Source: Actinomycetota bacterium
GTDB taxonomy: Bacteria; Actinomycetota; Acidimicrobiia; Acidimicrobiales; MedAcidi-G1
Length of the DNA stretch: 62,106 bases
Direction of reading: 5' to 3'
NCBI GenBank assembly: GCA_018673475.1
Contig: JABHCN010000047.1
Coordinates: forward strand, 1 to 62,106
A program made the position numbers and the translations under genes. Within the stretch, counting starts at the first letter, position 1, and every line of letters begins with the position of its first letter. The notes beneath the pieces were generated by a model. It saw only the letters and a list, made by a program, of their open reading frames with translations, made no database searches and was not told the origin of the DNA. Shown here one piece after another: positions 34,011-43,760 of the stretch.

Positions 34011-35056
34011 CGGGCCCTCCTGGCGGTTCGGAGCACCAGCACGAAGAAGGGTGCTCCCAGGAATGCGGTGACGACGCCGATCGGGATCTCGGCCGGTTGA
34101 ACAGCCAGGCGGGCCACTATGTCGGCCAGCACCAGGAACGCCCCACCGAACAGGACGGTCAGCGGGAGGATCACCCGGTAGCTGGTTCCAAAGAGGAGGC
34201 GCACCGTGTGGGGAACGATAATTCCCACAAACCCGATGAGGCCGCTGACCGAGACAGCCGCGGCGGTTCCCAACGAGGCTGCCACGACCGTTACGAGGCG
34301 CATCCTCCGAACATCCAGGCCGAGTGACCCCGCCTCCTCGTCGCCGACACCCAGTGCGTCAAGGCGACGCCTCACCATGAGTATCACGGCCAGACATACG
34401 CCGGTGTAGGGGGCGAGCAGCGCCACGTCGTTCCACCCGGCGGTGCGAAGTTGCCCGAGTACAAAGAAGTAGACCTGCCTGATCGTCTCGGACTCGCGTT
34501 GTTGAACAAAGGTCTGAACGGCGGTAAAGAAGCTCGCAACCGCGACACCCGAGAGCACGAGGCTCGTCACCGGATCCAGGCGACCACCTGTAGCCCCGAC
34601 CAGATAGGTGAGGGTGACTGCAGCAAGGGCCCCGGCGAAGGCCGAGAGGGGCACGGGGTCCAGGATGCCGACTCCGTCGCCGGCGCCTGACACGATCGCC
34701 ATGGTGGCACCGAAGCCGGCGCCGGCTGCCACGCCCAGCAGGTACGGGTCGGCGAGGGGGTTCCGGAACACACCCTGGTAGGCACCCCCGGCTGTGGCAA
34801 GCATGGCCCCGACCAGAAGACCCAACACGACCCTCGGTAGGCGGATCTCCCAGATAATCGCCTGTTGCCGCTCGCCAAGACCCGAGTCCACCTCGACCAG
34901 CGGCAGCCGGTCGACCAGCTCGACCAGCACCTCACCGAAGCCGAGGTCGGCCGGACCGAGTGCCAGACCGGCGACGCCGGCGACGAGGACGGCGAGCCCA
35001 CCAGACGCCAGCCACCACCCGCGAAGCCGTGCAGGCCCTGCCCGTTCAGGGCCCAC
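34007..35056 (-). CDS. btuC: Cobalamin ABC transporter permease (FecCD family)
   Basis: The 349-residue, roughly ten-helix protein has family motifs PRVVLGLLVGAMLATAGG, GVFRNPLADPYLLGVAAGAG and GFVGIIVPHTVRLLFG. It lies 32 bases after the binding-protein gene and overlaps btuD. Substrate assignment rests on the riboswitch. Confidence 0.92.
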   Translation of the reverse strand: MGPERAGPARLRGWWLASGGLAVLVAGVAGLALGPADLGFGEVLVELVDRLPLVEVDSGLGERQQAIIWEIRLPRVVLGLLVGAMLATAGGAYQGVFRNPLADPYLLGVAAGAGFGATMAIVSGAGDGVGILDPVPLSAFAGALAAVTLTYLVGATGGRLDPVTSLVLSGVAVASFFTAVQTFVQQRESETIRQVYFFVLGQLRTAGWNDVALLAPYTGVCLAVILMVRRRLDALGVGDEEAGSLGLDVRRMRLVTVVAASLGTAAAVSVSGLIGFVGIIVPHTVRLLFGTSYRVILPLTVLFGGAFLVLADIVARLAVQPAEIPIGVVTAFLGAPFFVLVLRTARRAR

Positions 35057-35088
35057 GGTGCACCCGGACTGTGTCCATCAGGGCCGCA

Positions 35089-36018
35089 TCAGCCTTCGAA
35101 CCCCTCAATGGCGGCCTTGACGGACTCGATGAAGTCGACCACCCGCGGCCCCCACCGGCCAGAGGTGTCCTGGTCGACAGGAACCACATGGCCATCCATG
35201 ACCGCCGTCAGGACATCCCAGCCTGGACGGGCCGCCACCGTCTCCGCCGACTCGCCCCATGCGGCATCGGCCAGGAAGATGATGTCGGGGTCTGACTCCA
35301 GGATGAACTCGGCTGACAGCTGCGGCCAGCCGAAGCCGGCCTCGTCTGCTGGATCGGCAATGTTCTCAAGGCCCAACAGGGCGTAGAGCTGACCCACGAA
35401 GGTGGTGGACGTGGCCGAGTAGAGCGTGTTGTCGATCTCATGGAAGTAGGTCATTCCGCTGCCGACGGGGTCGCCGGCGAACGCTGCCAGACCATCCCTG
35501 ATGGATGCGTTCACCGCCGCGGCTTCGGTCGCATGGCCCGTGAGTTGGCCGAGTTCGGTTGTCTGCGAGTAGGTGTCGTCGATTGAGTTGGCAGCCCACT
35601 GCATGACGGTCGGGATCTCTAGGGCCTCGAGGCCCTCGACAAGGTCGCCCGGGTCATAGGAGATGACGACAAGGTCCGGCTCGTACCCGGCGATTGCCTC
35701 GACGTTGGGCGTGAAGCCCGAGAGTTCAGATACAGGTGCATCGGCCGGGTAGCTCGACATGTTGTCGACTGCGATGACCTGATCCCCGGCTCCGATGGCG
35801 AAGAGGATCTCCGTGGCGGTCGGAGACAACGAGATGATCGCAGCCGGGCCGTCAGGAACTGTGGTCGTGGTCGGGGCCACCGTTGTTGTCGCGACGCCTG
35901 AGAGTGCGGATTCTCCGCTCCCGGTGTCGGATCCACATGCCGTTGAGGCGACGGCCAGCACGCCCAGCAGTACAGGGAGGCGCAGGTTAAGAAGGGCTCG
36001 GATGGGTGGGCTTGCCAT
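35089..36018 (-). CDS. btuF: Cobalamin-binding lipoprotein of the B12 importer
   Basis: A class III periplasmic-type binding protein tethered by lipid. The 309-residue product has a signal ending in the lipobox ASTAC, a Thr/Pro linker (TTTVAPTTTTVPDG) and then the TroA/BtuF fold with SLSPTATEILFAIGAGDQVIAV at its start. Start ATG 36018 follows the Shine-Dalgarno AGGAG at 36025-36029. That Shine-Dalgarno partly lies in the riboswitch hairpin. A longer open frame to 36195 runs through the riboswitch and is not coding. Confidence 0.9.
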   Translation of the reverse strand: MASPPIRALLNLRLPVLLGVLAVASTACGSDTGSGESALSGVATTTVAPTTTTVPDGPAAIISLSPTATEILFAIGAGDQVIAVDNMSSYPADAPVSELSGFTPNVEAIAGYEPDLVVISYDPGDLVEGLEALEIPTVMQWAANSIDDTYSQTTELGQLTGHATEAAAVNASIRDGLAAFAGDPVGSGMTYFHEIDNTLYSATSTTFVGQLYALLGLENIADPADEAGFGWPQLSAEFILESDPDIIFLADAAWGESAETVAARPGWDVLTAVMDGHVVPVDQDTSGRWGPRVVDFIESVKAAIEGFEG

Positions 36019-36024
36019 TGGTTT

Positions 36025-36057
36025 CTCCTGTCTGCCGAGAAAACGGACGCAGACAGG
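36025..36057 (-). promoter_or_regulatory. Expression-platform hairpin covering the btuF Shine-Dalgarno
   Basis: Read on the minus strand, arms CCTGTCTGC and GCAGACAGG (36027-36035 and 36049-36057) pair perfectly over a 13-base loop. The 3' arm supplies three of the five bases of the AGGAG ribosome site at 36025-36029. Its formation would block translation of btuF. There is no U-tract, so this is translational control and not termination. Confidence 0.75.
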
Positions 36058-36104
36058 AAGCCCTGCCCGACGACCGCTCTTCCTCGAGAGCCGTTGTCGA
36101 GCCC

Positions 36105-36240
36105 AATGGCCGGTCGGCCTGGCTAGCCAACCCCTGGAGGGGTCGGCACACAGTTGCGGGACAGCGCCGGATTCACACCGGCTTCGCCTCGCCACGGGGC
36201 GCCGTCACACTACCGTCTGGAACGGGGGTGACACGCACCC
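36105..36240 (-). promoter_or_regulatory. Cobalamin riboswitch aptamer
   Basis: On the minus strand the conserved core reads GCCGGTGTGAATCCGGC followed by GCTGTCCCGCAACTGT. Downstream, at 36108-36124, is the B12 box AGCCAGGCCGACCGGCC. These elements, in this order just ahead of btuF, identify an adenosylcobalamin-class aptamer. The 5' edge is approximate and lies a few bases from the end of the cysQ-like gene. Confidence 0.92.
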
Positions 36241-36250
36241 ACGGAACCGT

Positions 36251-37030
36251 CTACCAGGCCAGAGAGGCGCGGACCCTGCTCGTGTACTCCGGCCTGGTGA
36301 CCAACAGGCCTGGGACCACCGGCCGGGCCTTGTTGTAGGAGAGGTCCGATCCGTCCATGCCGCAGACGTCGAGGCCTGCCGCCGCTGCCACCGCTGCCGG
36401 GGCACAGACATCCCACTCGTAGAGACCCGAGGGGTGAACGTACACGTCGGCGGTCCCCTCGACGACGGCCATTGCCTTCACCCCGGCCGACCCACACGAG
36501 CGCACTACACCACCAATTGCGGCAGCCACATGCTCGGCCTCGCCCCACTGCGACCGGCTCGTGATTACAACGGGCCTGTCACGCTGAAGGTTCCGCCCTC
36601 CCTCCACAGGCTCCTGGAGAGTCCCGTAGAGCCTGCCGACGGCTGGCAGGTCCACGGCGGCCGCCACGGGAACACCGTTGACCACCAACGCCACGTGCAC
36701 GGCCCACTCGACGCTGCCGGGTACCCCGTAGTCCCGGGTGCCATCCAGGGGATCGAGGATCCAGACCCGCTCCGACGAGAGCCTCCGGCTGTCATCGTCA
36801 CCCTCCTCGGAGAGCACGGCATCGTCGGGTCGCATCCGCGCCAGACAATCCACCAGGTGATCGTGGGCCGCCCGATCGCCCATCTCCATGACCTGATGCC
36901 GGGTGCGACCCTGGGACCATGCCTGGTGTCGCACGTCGACAAGCAGGCAGCCGGCCTGTCGGGCCAACAACCCGGCCAACTGATGGTCACAGACCCGGCC
37001 CGGGTCCGGCCCGGGTGACAGGTGGGACAT
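36251..37030 (-). CDS. Inositol monophosphatase / CysQ-like phosphatase
   Basis: The 259-residue product carries the metal-binding motifs LSEEG, WILDPLDGTRDY and YEWDVCAPAAV of the IMPase superfamily. Actinobacterial CysQ homologues hydrolyse 3'-phosphoadenosine-5'-phosphate, made in sulfate assimilation; an inositol phosphate is the alternative substrate. ATG 37030 is chosen because a TAGGGT hexamer lies 8 bases before it. The frame continues to 37084. The riboswitch and btuFCD follow on the same strand. Confidence 0.85.
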   Translation of the reverse strand: MSHLSPGPDPGRVCDHQLAGLLARQAGCLLVDVRHQAWSQGRTRHQVMEMGDRAAHDHLVDCLARMRPDDAVLSEEGDDDSRRLSSERVWILDPLDGTRDYGVPGSVEWAVHVALVVNGVPVAAAVDLPAVGRLYGTLQEPVEGGRNLQRDRPVVITSRSQWGEAEHVAAAIGGVVRSCGSAGVKAMAVVEGTADVYVHPSGLYEWDVCAPAAVAAAAGLDVCGMDGSDLSYNKARPVVPGLLVTRPEYTSRVRASLAW

Positions 37031-37038
37031 GGGCGGCG

Positions 37039-37044
37039 ACCCTA
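37039..37044 (-). promoter_or_regulatory. -10 hexamer TAGGGT, leaderless start
   Basis: TAGGGT lies 8 bases before ATG 37030 and decides the start of the CysQ-like gene. Confidence 0.45.
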
Positions 37045-37156
37045 CCGCCCCTGTCAGGGTCGGTAGGAACGGGGCCAGGCGCATTCAGACACCATCGGGC
37101 CACTACCGTTGGGCCGGGCTGGCCGGCCTCTTCACGTCATAGCTCGGAGATTCCAC

Positions 37157-38092
37157 ATGTCGTACGGACGTATCACGGGGTGGGCGACGAACCTGCCCGA
37201 GAGGGTTCTCACCAACGACGACCTGGCTGAGATGGTGGACACCTCCGACGAGTGGATCACCGCCCGAAGTGGAATCAAGAGCCGCCACATCGACGGCACG
37301 GTCACCGAGATGTCGGCGATTGCCGGCCGTGCGGCCATGGCCATGGCCGGCGTCGATGCCGATCAGGTCGACCTGCTCCTGCTGGCGACCACGACCGCCG
37401 ACCAGCAGTTCCCGGCAAGCGCCTCTGTGGTTCAACACGAGCTGGGCCTTACCTGTGGCGCCGTTGACATGAACGCCGCATGCTCGGGCTTCGTCTACGG
37501 GCTGGTCACCGCGATGCAGTTCATGAACGGCAGCGTGGACCGCATCCTGTTGATAGGCGCTGACGCCCTCAGCGGCATCGTCGACTGGACCGACCGAGGC
37601 ACCTGTGTCCTGTTCGGCGACGGCGCCGGCGCCGTCGTGCTGGAACGCACCGGCGACGAGCCTTCCCTGCTGGGATGGGACCTCATGTCTGACGGTTCAG
37701 CCGCTGACATCCTCTACTGCGACCATGGCGGAACCATCGTCATGCACGGCAAGGAGGTCTTCAGGCGGGCGGTGATGGCAATGACCGACTCGGCCACCAA
37801 CGCCATCGCCCGGGCCGGGGTGACTGCCGACGACATCTCGATCGTGGTCCCCCATCAGGCCAACGTGAGAATCATCGAAGCCTCCCTGAAGCGGCTCGGA
37901 ATACCCATGGAGAGGACAGCAATTGTGCTTGGTCACACCGGCAACACCTCGGCTGCCTCGATACCCCTTGCCCTCGTAGACGCCATCGACAACGACCGGA
38001 TCGCCCCCGGCGACCTGGTCCTGATGGTCGGCTTCGGAGCGGGCATGTCGTCGGCTGCCGCCGTGCTCCGCTGGGACCCACCAGCCAGCTGA
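37157..38092 (+). CDS. fabH: Beta-ketoacyl-ACP synthase III
   Basis: Condenses an acyl-CoA primer with malonyl-ACP to start fatty acid synthesis. The 311-residue product has the full Cys-His-Asn triad: Cys109 in NAACSGF, His233 in VPHQAN and Asn263 in [13 protein letters not shown] 37157 has GGAG 9 bases upstream. It is a stand-alone fabH without the rest of a fab cluster nearby. An OleC/PqsD-type specialised KAS III cannot be excluded. Confidence 0.93.
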   Translation: MSYGRITGWATNLPERVLTNDDLAEMVDTSDEWITARSGIKSRHIDGTVTEMSAIAGRAAMAMAGVDADQVDLLLLATTTADQQFPASASVVQHELGLTCGAVDMNAACSGFVYGLVTAMQFMNGSVDRILLIGADALSGIVDWTDRGTCVLFGDGAGAVVLERTGDEPSLLGWDLMSDGSAADILYCDHGGTIVMHGKEVFRRAVMAMTDSATNAIARAGVTADDISIVVPHQANVRIIEASLKRLGIPMERTAIVLGHTGNTSAASIPLALVDAIDNDRIAPGDLVLMVGFGAGMSSAAAVLRWDPPAS

Positions 38093-38105
38093 CCACAACC
38101 GGCGG

Positions 38106-38111
38106 TACCCT
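38106..38111 (+). promoter_or_regulatory. -10 hexamer TACCCT, leaderless start
   Basis: TACCCT ends 7 bases before GTG 38119. Confidence 0.4.
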
Positions 38112-38118
38112 CGCCGCC

Positions 38119-40038
38119 GTGCTTACCGCCTCGGGCCTGTCCCGATCCTTTGGACCACGGACCCTGTTCCGCAATGTCTCACTCCAGTTGGGACCAGGCC
38201 GACGGGTCGCCCTGATTGGTGGAAACGGCACCGGGAAGACGACCCTGCTCGAAATCCTGGTCGGCATGCACGAGGCCGATACCGGCGAGGTGCACCGCCC
38301 GAAGGATCTGCGCATCGGCTACCTCCCACAGGAGCTTCCGACAGAGACGGGACGCAGCGTGTTCGAACAGGTGATGCTGGGTGCCGAGCAGGTGACGGTA
38401 CTGGCGCACCGGATTCAGGATCTGGGCCAGCAGTTGGGCTCGGCAACAGGAGCGGAACAGGAGCGGATCCTGGCCGAGTACGGAGAGTCCCAGTCCCGGT
38501 TCGAGCAGATCGGCGGCTACGCCGTCGAGGCCGAGGCCCACCGGATTCTGGCCGGCCTTGGCTTCGACCCGGAGGACCACGACCGACCCATGGACGAGAT
38601 GTCCGGCGGATGGCGAATGCGGGTCGCGTTGGCGAGGCTTCTCCTGTCTGCACCTGACCTGTTGGTCATGGATGAGCCCACCAACCACCTCGACGTCGAC
38701 AGTGTCGCCTGGCTCGAACAGCAGTTGGCCGGTTGGTCGGGTGGGCTCCTGTTCGTCAGCCACGACCGTGACTTCATCGACGCCGTCGCCAACCGGATCC
38801 TTGAACTGTCCGGATCCCGGGTCACCGAATACATCGGTGGCTTCGCCGACTTCGTGGTAGCCCGCGAGGAGCGCCTGGAGGCCCAGAGAGCCGCTGCCGC
38901 CCAGCAGTCACGCCAGGTTGCCCACGTTGAACAGTTCATTGAACGCTTCAGGTACAAGGCCACCAAGGCACGACAGGTTCAGAGCCGGGTGAAGGCCCTC
39001 CAGAAACTTGAGCGGGTCGCCGTGGATGAACACGACACTCCCTCATCCCGGTTCGGGTTCCCCCCACCGCGAAGGTCCTCGCGGGTAGTCGCCGAACTCG
39101 AGGACGTAACCGCCGGCTACCAGACCGACGAGGGTGACGAGGTGGTGCTCGAGGACGTCTCCTTCACCGTCGAACGGGGAGGGGTGCTGGCCCTTGTCGG
39201 CCCCAACGGCGCTGGCAAGACAACCCTTGTGAAGCTCCTGACCGGAGACCTGGCTCCCCTGAGCGGGAAGGTCTCAAGGGGAACGAATGTGGACCTCTCG
39301 TACTTCGACCAACTGCAGGCCGAGGTCCTCGACGAACAGCGGACCGTGATCGACGAGTTCCGGACCGTGCCCGGTGTCGGCACCGACGGTCGCAACCCAC
39401 GCACCTACCTGGCCTCCTTCGGGTTCCGCGGCGATGCCGTGGACCGTCTCGTCGGTGACCTGTCAGGTGGCGAACAGACCCGACTGGCGCTGGCCAAGAC
39501 GCTCGCCGTTCCGGTGAACCTCCTGATCCTGGACGAACCCACCAACCACCTCGACCTTCCGAGTTGCGATGTTTTGGAGGACGCCCTGAGCGCCTATCCC
39601 GGGACAGTCGTGCTCATCACCCACGACCGGCACCTGATCCGCTCTGTTGCCGACAACCTGGTCGAGGTCAGGTCCGGGCGGGCGGTGTGGCACACGGGGG
39701 TACCCGACAGGGTTCTCTACCCGACCCAGGCCCCAACACCGGCCAGACCAGGCAGGGAGCCCGAGGGCACCGCTCCACCGAAGCCGAAGACGACACCGAG
39801 GAAGCAGCGCTCAAAGGACCCCGCATCCGGCCTCAGGAAGCGCCTCGCCAAGGCCGAACGCGAGTGGGAGGCGGCAGAAGCCGCCGTCGTCGCCGCCCAG
39901 AAGCGCCTCGCCGACCCCGATCTCTACAAGGACCCCGAAGAGGCCGCTGCTGCAGTCGCCGAACACGGAGAGGCCAAGGACCTGGCAGCCAGCCTCATGT
40001 CCGAGTGGGAGAGGTTGAACGCCCGTCTGAGCAACTGA
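38119..40038 (+). CDS. ABC-F family ATP-binding protein
   Basis: The 639-residue soluble protein has two ABC domains with no membrane segment. Walker A motifs are GGNGTGKT and GPNGAGKT, signatures MSGGWRMR and LSGGEQTR, and both have DEPTNHLD. The linker between the domains is charged and helical. A C-terminal coiled region ([20 protein letters not shown]) resembles Uup/ABCF3-type tails. ABC-F proteins act on ribosomes as translation factors or in antibiotic protection. Which class this one belongs to is not clear from sequence. Confidence 0.9.
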   Translation: MLTASGLSRSFGPRTLFRNVSLQLGPGRRVALIGGNGTGKTTLLEILVGMHEADTGEVHRPKDLRIGYLPQELPTETGRSVFEQVMLGAEQVTVLAHRIQDLGQQLGSATGAEQERILAEYGESQSRFEQIGGYAVEAEAHRILAGLGFDPEDHDRPMDEMSGGWRMRVALARLLLSAPDLLVMDEPTNHLDVDSVAWLEQQLAGWSGGLLFVSHDRDFIDAVANRILELSGSRVTEYIGGFADFVVAREERLEAQRAAAAQQSRQVAHVEQFIERFRYKATKARQVQSRVKALQKLERVAVDEHDTPSSRFGFPPPRRSSRVVAELEDVTAGYQTDEGDEVVLEDVSFTVERGGVLALVGPNGAGKTTLVKLLTGDLAPLSGKVSRGTNVDLSYFDQLQAEVLDEQRTVIDEFRTVPGVGTDGRNPRTYLASFGFRGDAVDRLVGDLSGGEQTRLALAKTLAVPVNLLILDEPTNHLDLPSCDVLEDALSAYPGTVVLITHDRHLIRSVADNLVEVRSGRAVWHTGVPDRVLYPTQAPTPARPGREPEGTAPPKPKTTPRKQRSKDPASGLRKRLAKAEREWEAAEAAVVAAQKRLADPDLYKDPEEAAAAVAEHGEAKDLAASLMSEWERLNARLSN

Positions 40039-40041
40039 GAC

Positions 40042-40067
40042 CACGCCGCTGGCGCCGTAGCGGCGTG
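40042..40067 (+). repeat. Inverted repeat, possible intrinsic hairpin
   Basis: Arms CACGCCGCT and AGCGGCGTG (9 bp, perfect) enclose an 8-base loop just after the ABC-F stop. There is no T-run, so it is not a standard terminator. It could still pause polymerase or protect the 3' end of the ABC-F transcript. Confidence 0.5.
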
Positions 40068-40074
40068 ACCCCGC

Positions 40075-40080
40075 TACGGT
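40075..40080 (+). promoter_or_regulatory. -10 hexamer TACGGT, leaderless start
   Basis: TACGGT lies 8 bases before ATG 40089. Confidence 0.4.
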
Positions 40081-40088
40081 CCCAATCC

Positions 40089-40910
40089 ATGCGGATCCTG
40101 GTGACCAACGACGACGGCATCGACTCTGTCGGGCTGCACGTGCTCGCAAGGGCAATGCTCGATCACGGCGACGTCACCATCGTGGCTCCCGATACCGAGT
40201 ACTCGGGGGCCGGGGCCGCGTTCGGACCTGTCCACCTCATCCGCCCCGAGGTACACGAGGCCAGGGTCGAGGGAATCGCTGCGGCGTGGTCAGTGAGTGG
40301 CCCACCGGGGTTGTGTGTCCTCTACAGCCGGCTGGGTGTGTTCGGCGACCAGTTCGACCTTGTCGTGGCAGGCATCAACCCGGGCATGAACGTAGGCCGG
40401 TCGGTCTACCACTCGGGAACTATCGGCGCTGCGCTGACTGCAAGGAACGGCGGAATCACGGGAATCGCCGTCAGCCAGGCGGTCGCCAAGTGGGGTGTCG
40501 AGGGTCAGGGAACCGGTGAGGACCTGGACGACCAGGTGTGGGATTCAGCTGCCGAGGTGGCACGGGTTGCCGTCGGAGCCGTGGTCGCCGACCCACCGGG
40601 TGTTCCGTCAGTACTCAACATCAACGTTCCGAACCTCCCCCTCGACGAGATGTCCGGCTGGAAGCAGACAAGGATCGGCAGCCTGCCACCTCGCACCATG
40701 TCGACAGCCACGCTTGAACCCAAGCCGGGGCACGAGGGTAGCTACCACATCGCCATGGCCTGGGGTGAACCCTCGACACTCCCACCCGACACCGACGGTG
40801 GAGCGGTGATGGACGGCTTTGTCAGCCTCACATGGGTTGGTGGCATGGCGGCAGAGCCCGTAGTCGACCACGACCCGGTGGTGGCTGCCGTCAACGACCT
40901 CCTGGCCTGA
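40089..40910 (+). CDS. surE: 5'/3'-nucleotidase SurE
   Basis: A metal-dependent nucleoside monophosphatase. The 273-residue product begins MRILVTNDDGID with the metal-binding Asp pair at 8-9, then VVAPDTEYSGAG, VVAGINPGMNVG and YHSGTIGAA. ATG 40089 is chosen from homology; the reading frame stays open upstream inside the ABC-F gene. Its stop overlaps the next start. Confidence 0.92.
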   Translation: MRILVTNDDGIDSVGLHVLARAMLDHGDVTIVAPDTEYSGAGAAFGPVHLIRPEVHEARVEGIAAAWSVSGPPGLCVLYSRLGVFGDQFDLVVAGINPGMNVGRSVYHSGTIGAALTARNGGITGIAVSQAVAKWGVEGQGTGEDLDDQVWDSAAEVARVAVGAVVADPPGVPSVLNINVPNLPLDEMSGWKQTRIGSLPPRTMSTATLEPKPGHEGSYHIAMAWGEPSTLPPDTDGGAVMDGFVSLTWVGGMAAEPVVDHDPVVAAVNDLLA

Positions 40911-41497
40911 TGCCCGGGGAGGCTCCCGATCGGGTCTGGTATGTGGCCTACGGTTCGAACCTGTATGAGGCCCGCTTCCTCGCCTACCTGAAAGGTTGCG
41001 GAGACGACGAGCCGTGGGGCCCGCACCGCGGAGCCGCCGACCAGAGTCCACCCGTGGCAAACCGTCGGGTAGAGGTACCCCACCCGGTCAGGTTCGGAGG
41101 CAACTCGCAGCGATGGGGTGGGGGCTGCTGCTTCTGCCCGGTCGAACCCGTTCCTGATGGTCGCCTCAGGCCGGTCGGGCGTGCATGGCTTATTACCGTG
41201 GCCCAGTTGGCCGACATCGCCACCCAGGAAAACCGACTTCCAGTCGAGGCCGCCACCATGCCCGACCGCTTCCCGGAACCCGGCAGTTCGGTACGTGTAC
41301 TCGACGGCCTGATCGACCGACTGCTGGCACTCCCTCCCCTGGACGGTGTCCCGGTAGTGACCCTCGCCTCCACCAACCTGCCTTCGATCACGCCACCGGC
41401 CCCCCGCTACCGGTCCGTCCTCGCTGCAGGGATGGCAGAGATGGGTATGGAACACGAGCTCATCGAGGCGCACCTTGTCGACCTGGACCTCTCCTGA
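40910..41497 (+). CDS. Gamma-glutamylcyclotransferase-fold protein
   Basis: The 195-residue product contains YVAYGSNLYEARF, the YGSNL substrate-loop signature of the gamma-glutamylcyclotransferase superfamily. Many of its bacterial members have unknown substrates. It starts at ATG 40910, sharing the A of the surE stop codon, so the pair is co-translated. A catalytic glutamate equivalent is not obvious by eye. Confidence 0.72.
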   Translation: MPGEAPDRVWYVAYGSNLYEARFLAYLKGCGDDEPWGPHRGAADQSPPVANRRVEVPHPVRFGGNSQRWGGGCCFCPVEPVPDGRLRPVGRAWLITVAQLADIATQENRLPVEAATMPDRFPEPGSSVRVLDGLIDRLLALPPLDGVPVVTLASTNLPSITPPAPRYRSVLAAGMAEMGMEHELIEAHLVDLDLS

Positions 41498-41585
41498 GGA
41501 CGGCCGGTGGAACCGTGCAACCAACTGTGCCCGGTGGTAGGAATTGTCCCCGAGAATCGAGCCATCTAGCGGAGAGCCGAACAAG

Positions 41586-42002
41586 TTGAAGGTCGTAATA
41601 ATCCACCAGAGCCGAACCGGAAACACCAGGCGGGCCGCCGAGTTGATCGGAGGTGCCGCCAAAGCCACCGGTGCAACCGTGGCGGTCCGTCCGGTCACCA
41701 ACATCGACATGAGCGAGCTGGCTGAGGCCGACCTCGTCTTCGTGGGCACCTGGGTCGACGGCCTCATCCTGTTCGGGCAGAAACCCGGTGACGCCACGAA
41801 GGTACGAGGGATCCCGAAACTCTGGAACAAGCGCGTCGCCGCCTTCATGACACACGCAGTCAACCCGGGTAATGCAGCCGCTAGGTTCGCCGGCCTACTT
41901 GAGGCTCAAGGAGCCGACGTGGTGGCGGCCCGCTCCCTGAACCGAAGACGCCTCGACACCGAGGCAGCCGAGTTCGCAGCCGAGGTGCTCTTCTCTACCT
42001 GA
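41586..42002 (+). CDS. Flavodoxin-domain protein
   Basis: The 138-residue product has an N-terminal flavodoxin phosphate-loop segment VIIHQSRTGNTRRAAE and a later VFVGTWVDGL. This predicts an FMN-binding small electron carrier or reductase. It starts at TTG 41586 with GGAGAG upstream. The ORF alone is unremarkable otherwise, and it has no redox partner nearby. Confidence 0.75.
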   Translation: MKVVIIHQSRTGNTRRAAELIGGAAKATGATVAVRPVTNIDMSELAEADLVFVGTWVDGLILFGQKPGDATKVRGIPKLWNKRVAAFMTHAVNPGNAAARFAGLLEAQGADVVAARSLNRRRLDTEAAEFAAEVLFST

Positions 42003-42030
42003 GGCTGAGTCTTTCCAGCCGGAGTGAGGA

Positions 42031-42921
42031 TCAGGAACGCAGCTCGCCAAAGGGCAAGTTGTGGGTCGACCGCCAGCCGTCTGTGGCGAACACAGCCACC
42101 GCTGTCCAGATGAAGGCGAACCCGACCAGGCGGCCACCATCCAGGAACTCCCCGTAGACGAACACGCCCAGCACGAAGTTGAGCGTCGGCGCCAGGTACT
42201 GGAGCATCCCGATCAGGCTGAGCGGGATCCGTCGAGCCGCTCCCGCGAAGAGCAGCAGGGGGACCCCGGTAAATGCCCCACTGGCGACCAGCAGTGCGGT
42301 CGTCCCCGGGCTGGACGGCCCGACCACACCGGCGCCATCACTGGTCCGAAGGGACAGGAACACCAGGGCCGGAATAATCATCACCGAGACCTCAATGGCA
42401 AGGCTGACAAGGGGCGGGCTGTCGATCTTCTTCTTGAGCAGGCCATAGAAGCCGAAGGTGAACCCCAGGACAAGTGACACCCATGGCAGGCTCCCGACAC
42501 CCACGGTCAGCCACACCACCCCAATGGTCGCCAACGAAATGGCAACCCACTGGCCCCTACGCAACGACTCCCCCAGGAACACGACACCCAGGAACACGCT
42601 GACGAGTGGGTTGATGAAGTACCCGAGGCTGCCCTCGAGCACCCTGTCCGTGTTCATGGCCCAGACCCAGGTCAGCCAGTTGGTGCCGAGCAGCGCTGCG
42701 GCCACAATCTCCAGAACAAGAATTCGTGGCGACGAAGCGGCAGCGATGACGTCCCTCCACGACCTACGAGCCAGATGGACCACCATCACGAACACGAAGA
42801 TCCAGAGTGCCCGGTGGCCAAGGACATCGGCGGCCGGTACCGACGACAGGCTCTTCCAGAACACAGGGGACAGTCCCCAGATCGTGTAGGCGCAGATCGC
42901 GTAGACGAGGCCCCTCTGCAT
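42031..42921 (-). CDS. rarD: RarD-type EamA (DMT) transporter
   Basis: The 296-residue, ten-helix protein begins GLVYAICAYTIWGLSPVFWK, the RarD N-terminus, with two EamA repeats. The substrate of RarD is unknown; proposals include metabolite export. The convergent flavodoxin gene ends 28 bases away. Confidence 0.86.
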   Translation of the reverse strand: MQRGLVYAICAYTIWGLSPVFWKSLSSVPAADVLGHRALWIFVFVMVVHLARRSWRDVIAAASSPRILVLEIVAAALLGTNWLTWVWAMNTDRVLEGSLGYFINPLVSVFLGVVFLGESLRRGQWVAISLATIGVVWLTVGVGSLPWVSLVLGFTFGFYGLLKKKIDSPPLVSLAIEVSVMIIPALVFLSLRTSDGAGVVGPSSPGTTALLVASGAFTGVPLLLFAGAARRIPLSLIGMLQYLAPTLNFVLGVFVYGEFLDGGRLVGFAFIWTAVAVFATDGWRSTHNLPFGELRS

Positions 42922-43038
42922 CGGTGCAGTCTCGCCGGGCCCGCCGCCCTATCCTCCTCCCGGTATGGAGAATCGGGTGAAGACACGTGGAACGGACACA
43001 TCGACCGTTTCCACCTCGAAGAAAGGCCGGTCCTGACG

Positions 43039-43743
43039 GTGCGCATCGGACTGCTCCGCTGCGACGAGGTGGGTGGCGACCGGGCCGAACGCTTCGGTGG
43101 GTACAAGGACCTCTACAGCAACCTGTTGAGGGCCGTCGATCCAAACGTGGCCATCACGGACTACGACGTCGTCGAGGGCCAACTGCCCACCGATCCGGGT
43201 GAACAGGATGGTTGGCTGATCTCCGGTTCCAGGGCGTCCACGTACGACGATGCGCCCTGGCTGGACGATCTGTCCGCCCTCCTCGTGAGGCTCAACGAGG
43301 CTGGGGTGCCAACCGTCGGGATTTGCTTCGGTCACCAGGCGCTCGCCCACGCCCTGGGTGGCAAGGTGGCGATGGCTGCAGGCGGTTGGGGGATAGGAAT
43401 CCATCAGGCGGAGATGACAGCTCCGTCCAAATGGATGCTCCCGGAGCGACAGCAGTTCGGAATCGCCTACAGCCACAAGGACCAGGTAACTGACCTGCCG
43501 GACGGTGCGACGATCATCGCCGCAACCGACCACTGCCCCATCGCCGCGTTCACCCTTGGCGACCACGTGCTGGGAATCCAGGGACACCCGGAGTTCACCG
43601 CCGAATTCGCCGCCGACGTCTACCAGAGCCGACTGGGCGTGTATCCCGACGAGGTGTTGGACGACGCTATGCGCTCCCTTGAGAACGGTATTGACAGCTC
43701 TGACGTGGCTGCATGGATGCTGGGGTTCCTGCGAGGGCGTTGA
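43039..43743 (+). CDS. Class I glutamine amidotransferase-like protein
   Basis: The 234-residue product has the GATase1 triad elements: catalytic Cys in GICFGHQ and His-Glu in GHPEF. It is a stand-alone domain, as in GMP synthase-like hydrolases or gamma-glutamyl-gamma-aminobutyrate hydrolase relatives. I place the start at GTG 43039; in this frame no ATG lies closer to the homology. It may hydrolyse a gamma-glutamyl compound, which cannot be proven here. Confidence 0.84.
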   Translation: MRIGLLRCDEVGGDRAERFGGYKDLYSNLLRAVDPNVAITDYDVVEGQLPTDPGEQDGWLISGSRASTYDDAPWLDDLSALLVRLNEAGVPTVGICFGHQALAHALGGKVAMAAGGWGIGIHQAEMTAPSKWMLPERQQFGIAYSHKDQVTDLPDGATIIAATDHCPIAAFTLGDHVLGIQGHPEFTAEFAADVYQSRLGVYPDEVLDDAMRSLENGIDSSDVAAWMLGFLRGR

Positions 43744-43760
43744 CAGGCCCGCGTCTGGCG

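Noticed and set aside
40042-40067. Rho-independent terminator after the ABC-F gene
   Set aside because: The stem is perfect, but no T-run follows it, so I list it only as an inverted repeat. I found no hairpin plus T-run terminator at the gene ends I inspected.
39564-40088. Upstream extension of the surE reading frame
   Set aside because: It overlaps the C-terminal part of the ABC-F gene in another frame. SurE proteins begin with the MRILVTNDDG segment at 40089.
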